DNA of 64,000 nucleotides from Sipunculus nudus (GCA_026874595.1 CM049309.1:43847079-43911078); one strand, 5' to 3'; counted from the first letter of the stretch, positions 37,028 through 51,499 are shown. The notes: generated by a model from the letters alone, not told the origin. Numbers and translations are program-made.

Positions 37028-38214
37028 GTAGCTCTCGGTATTGACATGAACGGTACAAGGCCTGGGTCTCGCCACATCATCATTAAACCCCAGCCATCAA
37101 TCAACGGACCACCCTGTAAAGCCGCTTCTAAGATGATGTCCCAATACACGGTCGGGAGCATCCCGACAATGAAACTAATCCAGGTTGGTTTATACTCATA
37201 TATATCCAGATCTTAAGGGTTCCCGCAGTATCAGATGCGGAATAAACGCTTTTATTTAACAAGCAAAGAAGCAGCCAAATGTATTCTTGTTATACACATA
37301 TGTTACTCTTAGTTCAGGATAGTCTGTGTATATTTCTTACACAGAAGGTGAAATTGTATGGAAAAAGAATAATTGGTTTAAAGGTCGCAATATCAAAGTT
37401 ATTTTCGGCAATCGAGGTCAGCATGAATTATTTTAAATCAAGAATTCTTTAAATGCCGTATAAGAAATCTGTGCATACAATATGGTTACCTTTAATATTT
37501 ACGTCAAAAATCGCCTTACAGAAAAAAAACATTATTCATGATCTTGAAAGGAGACTACAAACCTGAAGGATATTGACCTTTAAGAGTATTAATTTATTAC
37601 AATATATGTCATATTTATATTTTTGCATGCTGTGACAAGAGTTTTTCAAACTTCGAAAAACCCATTTTTCATTCAGTTCACTAGTTCATGAATCATCCAC
37701 TAGTGTCGCCATGGTATCAAACTATATTTGGAAAGGTATAAACGAAAATGTAGTTTCGTCATTTTAACCAGATAGAAATTTCATGAAGGTTCAAGCTATA
37801 AATATATATTCTTATAATTTATGCATGAACGGTTCAGAAGTTTCACCATTTTTTTTTCAATTGCTTTATCGGTGCATTATCAGACTAAACTCATGAAAAA
37901 TGATGAAAGGAATACTTAGCTTCGGCAAATTTAGAGCACTGACTGTGATCGGAACAGTCCCATGGCTTGTGTACTTATTCATGATATATCTTACTTTGAT
38001 GTATTTCCAAAGAAATCAAAATTTTCCTGATATAGCGATCATAAAACATCATTTGAATACAGACCCAGGGCGCTGATGTATCCTATAACGTGATACGCTG
38101 ATTCGAAAATAAACTGTCATGTGAGTTGCCCCTGAGGTACGACAATCTGCAAACAGTTGGTGGGAGAAGGATGGACAAGCCCCATTAAGGTTTCCAATAG
38201 TTAAACATAAGTTG
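37028..38214. other. Intronic AT-rich DNA
   Basis: No exon or clear repeat recognised. Confidence 0.35.
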
Positions 38215-38371
38215 TGCCACGCCTATACTGGACACAGGTGTCATAAAATCGATATCGTTAAATCGTAAAATAGTAACTACATGTGCATGGTAGGAATTGG
38301 TTTTAAAATCATAATCGATGATTGAAAAATTAAAACGACCGGTGATCGATAATTAATCGATTATTTTATGT

Positions 38372-38434
<63 letters not shown>

Positions 38435-38735
38435 TTGAAATCTGCTGTGGTACCTAAAATATTTACCCCAGTAAAAAGTCTGACATGTACGTCGGTATTC
38501 ATAATGAAACATCAATCCACCCGAATCGTAGGTCGACTTGCCGTCGGACGATTGTTGGCCGCGCAAAGTTTTGACGCTGTTCACCTACTTTGTGTTCGCG
38601 TATCTCTGACAGAGTAAGATTCTTTGCTTGTGCATACATCATCGTTTTTGATCGATTATGCGAGAATGCAATTGATTTAATCAATATTGAAAGAAAACGG
38701 CCAATCATCGATTTAATCGATTAATAGCGACAGCC
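38215..38735. repeat. ATCGAT-rich imperfect inverted block with central (TA)n
   Basis: ATCGAT occurs seven times (near 38249, 38314, 38345, 38357, 38651, 38707, 38715) on either side of a TA tract (38376-38432). 'aatcgatgattg' on the left matches the complement of 'caatcatcgatt' on the right. This may be a MITE whose centre expanded into TA. Confidence 0.45.
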
Positions 38736-39002
38736 TGTCACCCCAAACGTCGATTTTAGATGAACTGAGGAACGATGGGGTGACAGTACATCAATTCTAG
38801 TATGTGCAGATGTGCACGCCATTTCTGACACTACTTTTTTTAATTCTGTTGGGGATAATAATAATTATTACTTCCACGGTTGAATTACGTGTATTCGTGC
38901 AGCAGTTTTTAATACCGAGGCTGGATTCACTCGAAAAAACTCGTCTACACGGCTTCAGCAGGAGAATCCTAACATCCGGTAGGGGATTTCCAGACGGCTA
39001 TG

Positions 39003-39724
39003 TGTAAAACTCGGAAGTCCGAAGTCGGAAGCAAGAATTTTTAAGCAAAATAAAGCATAATCGAAGCACAATTAAAATGCTACTACATCAACGGAAAGTA
39101 CCATTTTATATTTATTGATAGAATAAGGTTTATTCTATCATTATGTAAAAAATCAAGGTTATCCATCCGAAGTAATAGACTATTTTTTGCTCGGAAATGC
39201 TCGGTTATAGTCCAAATGTGTAAAACTCGGAAGCCAGTAATGGCTAATGCAGTGGTCATCATATCGTCAGCAACGTGTCAAGCATTTTCAATTTCTTCAA
39301 TATGACATATTTTTCATAAACTCAATCTGTTTTGTAAGATTCATGATGCTGTTTTTTATAATATATTAAATTGATATTTTATTTCATTTTGTGAAACAAG
39401 ATTATATTAACTTCTCAATATTTTACGCTGTTACCGTATTTTATGATGGTGGAAACATAAAAAAATTAAAGGTTTTGATAAAGTTTTATTCACATTACAA
39501 ATATGTCCCTATAAAAATTACCCTGATAATATCATAGATACATAAACAGAAAATTTGACAGAACCTCAAAACGTCCAGTCAATGTTTTTACTAGTTGTTT
39601 TGAATAAAATATTTATTTTTCCTCTTCCATTGACCAAAATATTTCATCAGGATAATGAATCTCTGAAGCTTTTAATGTAATACGTTTTATGCCAATTTAT
39701 ATTTTACATTTTATGGTCACATTG

Positions 39725-39773
<49 letters not shown>

Positions 39774-41982
39774 CAAAATGTGATATTTTCCCCTATATAT
39801 TCCTGCTCTAAATGGAACCTGTTTCAAGTCATGTTTTGAAATTTGCCAAAATAGCATAATGTACATGATGCTTTACAATAATTTGTTTGATAATGATTTC
39901 ATAAGACGTATCCTGCAAATTTAAAAAGAAAACACAAACATTAACAATACCTTGACAGAGAGAAATACACAATGCATGTGTAAATAGATATGATGTCGAT
40001 AGTAAATTTTTTTTGATAATATAAAAACAATAGTTTCTGTTTTTGCAGAACGATTCAATATTTAATCGATATTTTTTATGCTGTTAGGTACAATAGTCAT
40101 CAAATTAATGTTCTGAAAATTTGTAAAACCGCAGGGCACAAACATCAATACTTTCTATACATATATTGTAAAATACGTCAGTTGAAAAAAAATCAACAAC
40201 AAATCAATAAAACATTAAATAAAACATTTGGCATAGCCAGAAAAGTTCAGTAAATGTTTAAAAATAAATGAGCAAAGAGCAAATGTTATAGATATAAAAA
40301 AAAATCTGTTTAATAATAGAAACTGATACCAGCAACTATCTAGTCCGAAGGGAAGGAGGTCCGAAAGCGCACGGTACTACTGTATCGAGAATTCCGACTA
40401 TAGACCGGTGATTACCAGGCCTAAGAAAAAGCATCCTATCCGTTAATTTTGTTTCTGAGGATTAAAATATAAGAATCAAATAAAAATAGTGAGTATGCAC
40501 GGAATATTCAGATGAATTATATAAAGATAAAAAATTCTATATGGTTATTTATCAAAGATTTTACAATCAACGATCTCCTCTGTACACATAACTGGAATTT
40601 TTATCGAGATCGTTGTAATCGTACAGTAATCCGAAGTTGAAGGGGGCACATTCTGTTTAGATGCCCTTATCATGCATATATTATAACGCTTGAGAGTGAA
40701 ATTAGTTGCAAATATACTTTAAATATTATTAAATATCCATTTATTTGAAGTTGAAATGTTATGTTGAAACATCAGGAGTGAAATTATTAGAATATAAATA
40801 CAAGATTGAACAAGTTTGAAGGAAGTGTTAAAAACTTGAACAAGAATTAATTTGAGTTTACTTTCCAGTTCATAAGCTGGCGATATTAATGAACAAGTCT
40901 GTGATTTACTCCACTTAGAGAGCATCCAAAAATATACTAGTATATTGAGAGATGGAGTCTTTCCGTTATCACATGTCACTTTTCTCGGTCATAACACGGC
41001 TCCTCGGTTGATACTCAGACTCACGCACTGTGCTCTGCTGTCCGAGCCTGTGCGCTCACAGATCACAAAAGTGGGGTAAAATGCAAAGATTGTTATAAGA
41101 CTTAAACATATCAATTATTTTACAACGAGTACTACATTTAAAAGGTGACATTTTGCAAGTTATAAATGTATAGACGCGTATTTCATCATTGACATTAACA
41201 TGTTACAAACTATTGGATATTTGGATTTTCCAGTTTTACCGTAATTTTATAGAATTATAAATATTAAAGCCCAACAACCTAAAGGTTGAATACATTTTTC
41301 AAAACATGTAGGAGAATAGTTGCGGAACCGAAAATCCTCATTATCTTTTGTTTAAGGTGCCTTAAAATGTCCTCTTTACATAGTATATTTTAAGAATTAA
41401 AATCATCCCCTCCCCTGCCCTGCCCATGTAAATATAAATATCTTTAACTAAAACATGGCTCTAGATTTTATTAATATATTTCATGGGGTGAAATATTTGA
41501 AAATACACCCACATATCTGTATACATTTATATTAAACTTACAAAACAAAAATTTGAGAACATAGTTTTCCGATTTTGTATCATGTATTGTATTATACACT
41601 CATTAAAAGCAGAATCATGCATCAGCAATTTAAATATGTGCATGCAACTATAATATATAGAAACTGCATTTGGGCTGTGGCTCTTAACTGACCACAAGTT
41701 AACCAGTGCGTCTCTGTGACTATCGAGTTATACATATTTGAATCACATCCCAGCATTTCTGATTGACTTCCGAGATGGCTTCCGATCACAAAATCGTCCA
41801 TAACTTTCAGATCAAAGAATAAATAACTATAATTGTTCACAGAATGATAGTAAAGATCTTATTCTATCGGGAAAAAGCAAAACGGTATTGAAGCGTTTGC
41901 ATTTTGTATATGCTTTAAACTGCATTATTTATAAAACAATTCCTTAGTTTCCGGCTTCCGGCTTCGGACTTCCAAGTTTACA
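39003..41982. mobile_element. Candidate 3-kb non-autonomous element with inverted ends
   Basis: The left end is 'tgtaaaactcggaagtccga' with 'agtcggaagc'. The right end's complement is 'tgtaaacttggaagtccga' with 'agccggaagccgg'. Similarity may continue inward ('aaagcata', 'aaaatgc'). A second head 'tgtgtaaaactcggaag' lies at 39218. The AT-rich interior has a TA tract (39727-39771) and no transposase frame. Two unrelated insertions of one repeat in opposite directions is the alternative. Confidence 0.45.
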
Positions 41983-43616
41983 TACACGACCCCGTCATGA
42001 CACTTCAGTTTCGAACGAGAAGTACCGCTTCACGTGAATCGGTGCCACAGTGACGAAAGGAGGTAATAAATGTAATAATTTTTGTGTACCGTAAAATCTC
42101 CACTTAAAACCGCGGTTTAATCAAGAAATTCAAAATCTTGAAATCAGGTTGATTTCCTATAAGCACTGTGCGGTTTATACTAGAAGGGTTTCCTGAATAT
42201 CTTCCTGACAGACATCGTTTTGGGGCCGGCGCTTGGGCGATAATTTTGCAACTTTCGAAGGCTGTTCTTAGCATGCATGGGAGCCGTGTGTAAATGTATT
42301 ATTTACGATTATTTGTTATTTATAAATTAAATATTGCTGATTAGTTATCGTGTGATATATAACTTGTTATAAAATCTTGGTAATTGTCACCAAATAATAC
42401 GTTTACAACAACCGTGCTGTTACACACAGCAGTCCACTTCGTTGGGCATGGTCAAGCAAAATTGAAATAAAGGCCTACTTAAAACCCATTTGCGGCATTA
42501 TTTAGCAATGCTTATTTGTTTAAAACGTAAAATGAATAAAAAGCTGACATCGTAAAGAGTCACACAATGTCAGACGATCGTTTTAAAATCAAATTTGAGT
42601 GCCGCCATGTGCTGAAACACCCCGGTATTCTGCTAAGAATATTTTGAACGGCTGTACGCGGTGGGTGGTAAATAGAACAGCCACCTATTTCGTCCCAGTG
42701 TGCCTTGCGCGAACACTGCCTTGACAAAATGGCTCTCCACACGGAAACTTTCTTCAGGAAAAAAACTTGCTAACCCGGACTGGCCACTTTAATTTTACCT
42801 TAAAATCACTCGTTTTCAAGCGTCATGTTTCCTATACGTGCGTATCGCGTAAAGGTAACTTCAGTTACTTTGATATTTAGTTAAGTTGACCAGCGATGTT
42901 TTCAAACGCACCAGCAAATTGTGACATGGAGCGATGTCAAGTACGATGTGACGAAGATAATACCGAAGTAACCGGTATGAAAATGATTTGAATCTTCCGA
43001 GTAATTCCAGAAAATGGAATTTTCATCAAAAATTAAGATTTCAAAATATTACTTTTAGAATTAAAATATACAGTGACTTGAAATGGATCAGCAGAATGTT
43101 TTTTTTTCAAAAATATAATGACAAATCAGTAGCAAACAAGAATACGGCACGGAATATAAAATCTGTGTAAACAGGCAGAGGTTCACCGGCCCTTACGTCT
43201 TCCATATATATATATATGAATATGTATATATACAAATATGTATATATATATAGTTTGTTAGTTTATACGGCACTGCACTTTATATAACCGTCTTATCAGC
43301 TTTATTCCGCTAAAAGATAATAGCATTTCCTTGCTACAACAAGAAGGAAGACCTGTGATCACGTTCGGAGCCAGGACGCCGGTGTGTATTTAAGGGACGA
43401 AGTTGATCGATATGGCTCCCAGGGGTCCAAAAGGACCACTTAAACTAAGCGCTTCCCCGTGTCCAGGTTTCCCAGCCCTACCGCTCTGACCCTGCGGTAC
43501 TCAGACGCTAAGTCAGACACACTCTATTCAAAAGTTCATAGTTACTTACGTTTTCATGTATGTATGTATATGTATATATGTGACAGATCTGAGTAACTAC
43601 GGTTTTGCCTCATCGG

Positions 43617-43617
<1 letters not shown>
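41983..43617. other. Intronic non-coding DNA
   Basis: No exon recognised. Interrupted TA/TATG runs lie near 43204-43252. 43340-43530 is GC-richer ('gacgccggtgtg', 'aggggtccaaaaggacc') but not identified. Confidence 0.35.

Positions 43618-43667
<50 letters not shown>
43618..43667. repeat. (TA)n microsatellite
   Basis: About 50 bp of TA. Confidence 0.95.
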
Positions 43668-43670
<3 letters not shown>

Positions 43671-44779
43671 CAATATAAGTTCCTTGTTATATATGTGTTT
43701 ATATATATACATATACATATATAGCTTGACAGAAAAGAAAATATATCAAACAACACAATTGGTATAATATGAAAGAGCATAACTGCTACATTTTTACCAT
43801 TTTATCAAGTGTGTTTATTGCCACACCCCTTTTCTGTGTGGTCCTTAATATTCTTTTTTTTTAATTCTGAGACGCACTGAAACACAGTCAACTCTTGCAT
43901 GCACACACAAAATCAATGTTGCTGAGTTTTCAACAACCGTTCGATAAATCAGGTGCTGCTTACATTTAAAACGTGTGTATGTGTGTATACTATGGATGAT
44001 ATTTTGTAAAATTGAAAATATTGAACAAAGGGACTAAATAAGAGTGATACCATAACTAACAGTGGTTTAGCCAGATATTTGCTTTGTGAAAATTCACATA
44101 CAGGTAGCGCGCGTTCACATGATAATAAGCAAGTCTAGCTGACATTTAGTACTGGACGTATCATGTAATTCCAGGTATAGGTCTGTTCTGATGTTAGCCT
44201 ACGTAGCAAGACAACCGGTGAGATTTAAAAGCACTCTATATAAAATATTGGTGTGCGAGCGAGGACACAGATTTTTAAATAAATCATATAATTAGCTTAC
44301 AATAAATAAACGTGGGTCTTTATCTGAGTGTGTAAGCCATTTCTAATAAGTTATCACAAGAAAAACTTTCTGTTTTAGTCACTAGATTGCACTATCTTAG
44401 GGAACAGGCCGTAAATCATATGCTTGGATTTCCTTGATAAATGAGTCTGAAACCTAACAGTCAATCACAAGATGGACTTTGAAAACTTGCTGCCCCCTGT
44501 GACCTTGACCCTAAGCAACATGTTACGTCTGGTTATTAACCTGCTAGCATCGCTTCCTAACTTTCCACCCGGATAATATGTTTCTATATTCTTATTTGAG
44601 CAAAAAACAACAACAACAAATAGATAGTCGTAATTAGGGTTCGTTAGCTAGATTATGTTTGATTAAGTGGCCATAGGAGAGACATTTACTAACATCAGAC
44701 AGGGCACCACTAGAATGCATGCATTGCTCTCCGTCTCTGTATAGAGACGGAAACTGCATCTGTTCTGATGTATGCTTCT
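43668..44779. other. Intronic AT-rich DNA left of the minisatellite
   Basis: Nothing recognised. Confidence 0.35.
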
Positions 44780-46090
44780 CAGTGCCGAGCGAACGGTCAG
44801 ACTATTATTTTCATGGCGCTACACAGTGCCGAGCGAACGGTCAGAGTATTATTTTCACCTCGCTACTCAGTGCCGAGCGAACGGTTAGGCTATTATTTTC
44901 ATTTCGCTACGCAATGCCGAGCGAATGGTCAGACTATAATTTTCAACTCGCTACTCAGTGCCGAGCGAACTGTCAGGCTATTATTTTTACGGCACGACAC
45001 AGTGCTAAGCGTACGGTCAGGCTATTATTTTCACGGCGCCACACAGTGCCAAGCGAATTGTCAGGCTATTATTTTCACGGCGCTACACAGTGCCGAGGGA
45101 ACGGTCAGGCTATTATTTTTACGGCACGACACAGTGCCAAGCGAACGGTCAGGCTATTATTTTCATCTCGCTACACAGTGCCGAGCGAATGGTCAGACTA
45201 TAATTTTCACCTCGCTACTCGGTGCCGAGCGAACGGTTTGGCTATTATTTTCATTTCGCTACTCAATGCCGAGCGAACGGTCAGACTATTATTTTCATCT
45301 CCCTACTAAGTGCCGAGCGATCGGTCAGGCTATTATTTTCATCTCGCTACTCAGTGCCGAGCGAATGGTCAGACTATAATTTTCACCTCGCTACTCAGTG
45401 CCGAGCGAACGGTCAGGCTGTTTTTTCACGGCGCTACACAGTGCCGAGCGAACGGTCAGGCTGTTTTTTCAAGGCGCTATACATTGCCGAGCGAACGGTC
45501 AGACTAATATTTTCATCTCGCTACTCAGTACCGAGCGAACGGTCAGACTATTATTTTCATCTCCCTACTCAGTGCCGAGCGATCGGTCAGGCTATTATTT
45601 TCATCTCGCTACACAGTGCCGAGCGAATGGTCAGACTATAATTTTCACCTCGCTACTCAGTGCCGAGCGAACTGTCAGGCTATTATTTTTACGGCACGAC
45701 ACAGTGCTAAGCGTACGGTCAGGCTATTATTTTCACGGCGCTACACAGTGCCAAGCGAATGGTCAGGCTGTTATTTTCACGGCGCTACACAGTGCCGAGG
45801 GAACTGTCAGGCTATTATTTTTACGGCACGACACAGGGCCAAGCGAACGGTCAGGCTATTATTTTCACGGCGCTACACAGTGCCAAGCGAATGGTCAGGC
45901 TATTATTTTCACGGCGCTACACAGTGCCAAGGGAACTGTCAGGCTATTATTTTTACGGCACGACACAGTGCCAAGCGAACGGTCAGACTATTATTTTCAC
46001 GGCGCTACACAGTGCCAAGCGAATGGTCAGGCTATTATTTTCACGGCGCTACACAGTGCCGAGCGAACGGTCAGGCTATTATTTTCACCT
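44780..46090. repeat. 44-bp minisatellite, about 30 units
   Basis: The unit is 'cagtgccgagcgaacggtca', 'ggctattattttcacggcgc', 'taca'. Variants differ in the block after 'tattatttt' (cacggcgctaca, catctcgctact, tacggcacgaca). The segment from 44921 recurs at 45623, 702 bp away (16 units minus two single-base losses), showing higher-order duplication. 44 is not a multiple of 3, yet long frames run through the array in several registers. They shift across units and do not indicate a protein. Confidence 0.95.
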
Positions 46091-47840
46091 TCAGGTTACA
46101 CCACTGTGTGAGTCTGTGTCTTCAAATAACATTTGTTGAAAAGATTCTCTCGACTTCAATTCACCGCTTGCCCTTTTGCTCTGTTAGATCATAGATTCAC
46201 ACGAATTTTATTTTTGTATAAATACTTCTCTTAGCAATTAAAAATGCAATACACTCGTTCGACTTCACAGAGTTGATTTCTCTGTTATTCCACTGGACCG
46301 GACACAACTGTAAGTTATTATCCGCAGACTCAGGTAAAACCTTGAGAAAATCCATTAAGTGTATACTGATGCAATGCACTGAAGTAGTGCTTGGTTTAAC
46401 TCTGTCCCGCTGTGGTTGTAAATACCCCCAATTACCATATCTCTCTCTGTGTGCCATAACATCATACTTAATCCATCACCGATGGTTGCGATGACTGTCA
46501 ATCATTTTATGAAAAAATGAGCAGGTTAACGAAGTTTGGGAACTCTTGTTACCTGGCACCTGCAAACCTCTTATGTATCGGTCCTGCTTTGAAAATTACT
46601 TAGGCACCAATTAGAATCTCACAGAAAGCGAATTATCACGAATTTGAATGACAGATGAAACATCAGGTGTCAAGAATAAAACAAATATCTATTTCAAAAC
46701 GTATCAGCTCAATAAAAAACTTAAATAGCTTCTATTTAATATAACAATCTAAAAAAGAAACATAAAAAGAACAAGAAAAATATATGATTACTCAACACTA
46801 TACTGAAGTTTGTTATTTTTTTTCTTCATAATCTTGCGGGCTAAAATAGTTTTATTGCTTAATATATATCCATCCTATCATTGACCACCGGCTGTTTAAG
46901 AGGCTAGACCACACAGATTTTGACTCTGTACAGTGTTTTCTCACCAGAAAGACATCTATTCTGCCTTATTGAGTATACCTCTGTCATGGTCGGGACAATT
47001 ATCACCACAAATAATCGCGTGTTTATCTATGAACCAGTTGGTACACCTTGCCCTCGGATGAGTCTGCTCGTGGCGGTCGGAAATTTCCGGCTCGCCAGAC
47101 CCGAGGGACTTGTATCCATGTATAACATACCTTAAACAGGTATCGATTGTTCTATAGATATTATCCCTTGCTAATATTTATGCATAAAAGCATTGTTTTC
47201 CTGACCACCTTAAGGAAGCGTAGCTCGTTTCATAAGTCTGAAGCAGTCATGGGGATTAACTCCTTCTTGTTTTTATTACTTGTCAAGAAATCGTATTCCA
47301 TATACAGTGCTGCGCCACTCTGGGCTAAACAAAAAAACGTACAAGATCTTGCATGAAAAAAATTTATAGAATTGTCTCAATTGAAATATAAAAAGGTATC
47401 GTTTTTTGTCAACGTTTGTAACTATTCACATAATTTTATCAAATGTGTTGCCTCAGGACAAGCAACAGGTTTGACAATTGCATTTATTCAGAATTTATAA
47501 CACCTGAGTCCTCAGTACTTCATATTTTGATCACTTTGTAGTAGAGCCAATCATCGCTCAGTTTATATAAAATGTCACGATTATGAAACGCTGAAGAAAT
47601 CATATCTATTGTATATAAAGTTCTGAAATATAGGAGTATAGAGTGTAAAATAATTTTGAAGATACAGATTTTTTGGGGGGGGGGGAAGTATAAAAAAGTA
47701 TGAAAAAGTACAGAAATAAGGCTTTTCTGAAAAAAGTTTAATACTTTAAAAAAAGTATACAGTAGCAGCACTACATATATCAGTCACCATATAAGAGCAC
47801 ATAAGAGCATATAATTGTAACTATTATTTAACAATTCAAG
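46091..47840. other. Intronic non-coding DNA
   Basis: No exon recognised. A hairpin 'ccctcgg...gtctg / cagacccgaggg' lies at about 47051-47107. Confidence 0.35.
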
Positions 47841-48295
47841 TTTAAAGGGGACCAATCACCTATATCTGACCTTTATAAACTAATGGCAATCCCTTGGAGC
47901 TTAAGAAATAGGCCAGAAAACGTGACTACCACCGCACACAGGCTGCTTTTTTGTTTATATCAACGTGTTTATAATATGTGATGGGCCCGCCAAAATAATC
48001 CAAACAAATTCAACAATGACAACTGGCGGCAAGTCAGATAAGCCAGAGCTTCGCAAATGGCGTTTTGCAACAAGTGACCTTTCTACCTCCGCATATATGC
48101 AACCTTAGCTTACATGTTTTTTCCTGTTTGTCAACATTGCTGTGTTTAAAAACATGTTGTTTATAAGCAAATTCATACCTTTTTCACGGAGGCCTTATAA
48201 GAATTTTAATAACCAGAAATACCCTTGGATCATTAATATATACACAGAGGAAGCCAGGAAGCATTTTCAAAAGGTAGGTTAATGGGCACCTTTAA
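47841..48295. mobile_element. Candidate MITE with TTTAAAGG ends
   Basis: Left 'tttaaaggggacc' and right 'gggcacctttaa' are short imperfect inverted repeats about 455 bp apart, enclosing GC-richer sequence with no frame. Only the terminal similarity supports it. Confidence 0.35.
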
Positions 48296-49469
48296 TAACT
48301 GGTCAGTTAGGCCTGAATGGCTGATGAGGGAAGGGTCTTATATCACGTACTATATTCTGGCCCAAAGGATGTAACCTTTGTGCCGAGTACCGGTTGGGAG
48401 TAAAAATAACATTTCTCGTCATTTAGCATGTAGCCTTGAAGAATCTAGATTTTTGTAGGAAATTGCAAGAAAGTTTGCAAGTTCCCTGCATTATTTTATT
48501 GGTGATTTGATAAATGTGTCGTGTCTACCTAATTAAAACATGCTCATAAACTATCCTATCTGAGTTAACTGGGTATTTCTTTAACAAGTTTTAAATCCGA
48601 AGAATCGATTCTTAATTAAAACAAGCTACGAAGGTTGAAGTTAAAACCGAACTGCTGTATGCAAGTTTAAGATTAAAACAGTTGAGAAGGTCGAGCTTAC
48701 CAGAAGCAAACTGTTGTTCCCAAATCGACAAAGAGTGGGCGTAAATCTTAATATAATAAACCTTGCTTAATATAATAACGATGCAAGTAAAGGCCAGCCA
48801 TAAGGTTTTATGCCGGGCCTCCTAAAGATCTGCTCATTAACTCACCTCCCTGGGAGGTGTAACCGTTCAAGATATAACAGTATTATTGAGGGACAAGCAA
48901 ATCCCATACACCCGTATATCGATTATCTGTGTTTAATCTGAATAAGCGATTTCACAAGGATAATCCTACGGTTTTCTATGAGCGCTATTCAAACTTGAAA
49001 ATCTTGATATTGGGTCGGTGAGAACAGAGTAATATCAAAGGTTCACCTTATTATATTAAATGATTATTTCTTCATAAATACTTCTTACAGTCCATTCTTT
49101 TTGTGGTAGATATCTGTTTTTCAATTCAAGGTTCGTCTGGTTTCCTTGGTATTTACCCAGAGACTATAAATAAGCACGAAAACTGTTTTTTTTTTCGGTT
49201 GGGACAATACAGCATGATCAACATCCAAGATATTAGCACCATGGAATCCGATTATTTATTTCATTATCTGACGCATATATAGCAATTAACTTGTTGTGTC
49301 AAGTAAAGGGTTCTGGGTTATTTCCCAATAAATATTGATGTCTACACATATAAATGGCCAACATAATTTGAATAACGTTCATTGATGTTGAGTTGGTTTA
49401 AAAATAAAATTGGTACAATATAAAAAAAGTATTAAATACGTTGTACTTGATTGTACAAAAAAAAAAAAA
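48296..49469. other. Intronic AT-rich DNA
   Basis: Nothing recognised. Confidence 0.35.
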
Positions 49470-49536
49470 TTTTTTTTTCGGTTTTGTCATTAGTCCTCTT
49501 TGGTTGGACCCTCACTAAATCCTGGATCCGTCAATG
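49470..49536. mobile_element. hAT-like MITE, family B, right-end fragment
   Basis: 'cggttttgtcattagtcctc', 'tttggttggaccctc' and 'aatcctggatccg' match the right half of the copies at 36.8 and 54.1 kb. The left half is missing and replaced by an A/T run. Confidence 0.6.
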
Positions 49537-51499
49537 GTCATTCATAAAGGCTTTATGATAATTTGATTCCGAATGCTTCAAAGTTCAAATTAGCTTTATA
49601 ATCAGACAAATGAAACGCATTGGAATAGGGAATATAGATGGTACGTACAATAAGGTTTATAAGTAATGAACCCTCTGTACGCCGTCCAAGTATATTTTGG
49701 TCTTGGAAAAAACATATTCAATGTCAGTGGCAATTTTCTTTTCAGTCAAGAGCTGCCATTTTCTCAAGGGTCACTTCAAAAGATCAACAGAAAAAAGTCT
49801 GCCACTTCTAAGCTCCACAGTCACAATAGGGGTCGTCATTAACAACAACTGACATGCTCTAAAGCGTATAGAATTTCGTAAGTTTTTTTTTTTCCTGTCT
49901 GTTTTGCTGTCAACACGGATGGATTCTATACATACAAGTGGCCGTGATGTATGTGACACCAGGTTTTATGGTGTTTGTCAAGTTAACATTACTTGAATAT
50001 CAGGGTCGGGTCTAAATGCGATTGGATGAATTTAAATGCAAATGTTCCAGATAAATTTAATGCAAATGCGATTATATATTATAAAATGCACTAACAAATG
50101 TATACGCATTTGAAGTCTATTAAGCCATCTGATATTAAGACCTATCTTGTAATAAATAACACAGTGTAGGGAGCTACTGAAACCAATAATGGCAGAAAGT
50201 ATTTTAAGAAATTAAAAAATGATTCTTAATAAAGGGGTTTTATAGAGATTATTATGATAAGAGAGTCTTTTCTAACTTCATCTTGATTTCAAAATCAAAA
50301 GTTTTCAGCTTTCTGACTATATGCAAACGCATATATATAGATCATATAGCTTACGTCTGCATTAAAACGCAAATGCAAAATTTACCCAAGTATATGCATT
50401 TGAACACAAGTCGGGTGTGTAACATGCTGCGGGCTGCTGTTCATTCAAGGAGGCTGCTGATAAACCCTGTAACCGGGCTTTTTATTGGGACTGGGGGATT
50501 TATTAATTGAGATGAGGAATATGTTGGCTCATTTATTTTTAATTCTAAAAGTTAAAATAAAATATAGAGTTTCAGTGGGATACTGTCTCAATAAAATATG
50601 TACAAACATTTAAACATTTATTTTGTGGCGCGCTGCTCGTATCAAGAAATTCTTACATCGGTATGTTTACCTTAAAGACAACAGTCTGTGACGTTTATAT
50701 TTGCAAACCAGAATGGGACGCGGAGGCATTCAGATTTTCGAAGACCTTTGACCGGTTACATATATTATTATTGTTAGATGTATAAAGGATAGATTGATGT
50801 AAGGTGGCAGGATTTAGTCGACTCAAAATTATTAAGCCCTGTCATATATTAAAAGTCCTAGGCATTCCGGTCTTTGCCAAAGGAAGTTCGGCCGTTTTGG
50901 ATGGTAACCTCCAGGCAATTAAAAAAAACACGCAAAATCACTCAGAATGGTTTTTACATTAAAAATTGTTTGTTTTCATATCGGCGAGGTCACTGCGGTA
51001 ACAATAACCTTAAAATGAGGTATAGCACGGTGTCACACGCAACGTGGTTTCAAAGAAAATTGAGGACAAAAGTGGACCAACTTCCTTTTATAAGTAAATG
51101 TATTAGATTTTTGGAAAGAACGTTCTTGAAAATGTGTCACTCATAATCTCTTCAAGTAAAATATAACTGCAAAATTTACTTAGAATGTTCGGAAGTGAAA
51201 TAAATTTAACTACAACCTCACCCCCCCCCCCCCCCCCAGGGGAAAACATAGAAATGTGTATAAACGTCCAACATTGAGGACCGATAGGACCGAAATAAGG
51301 AATTATTAATTTTTTCTTTCAATTGTTATTAAAGTATTAAAGATTGGAACCAAACGAAAAAAAATCGTAAGCGTGGACTATCTGTATGGTTCAGTCTCTC
51401 AGTACGAGAGATTTCTTTATACAGAAATGTTCGGAACCGAATTTAATTATGTGCTTTTATTCAATTTCACTCTGTCTGTCATAGCCAAGGAGAACACTG
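49537..51499. other. Intronic AT-rich DNA
   Basis: No exon recognised; C run at 51220-51238. Confidence 0.35.

Noticed and set aside
44780-46090. CRISPR-like array
   Set aside because: Units are contiguous with no unique spacers, and the DNA is clearly eukaryotic. The same holds for the 37-bp and 72-bp arrays.
44719-46194. Overlapping frames of about 200 residues as a gene family
   Set aside because: 44-bp minisatellite open in several registers at once; frames drift across units.
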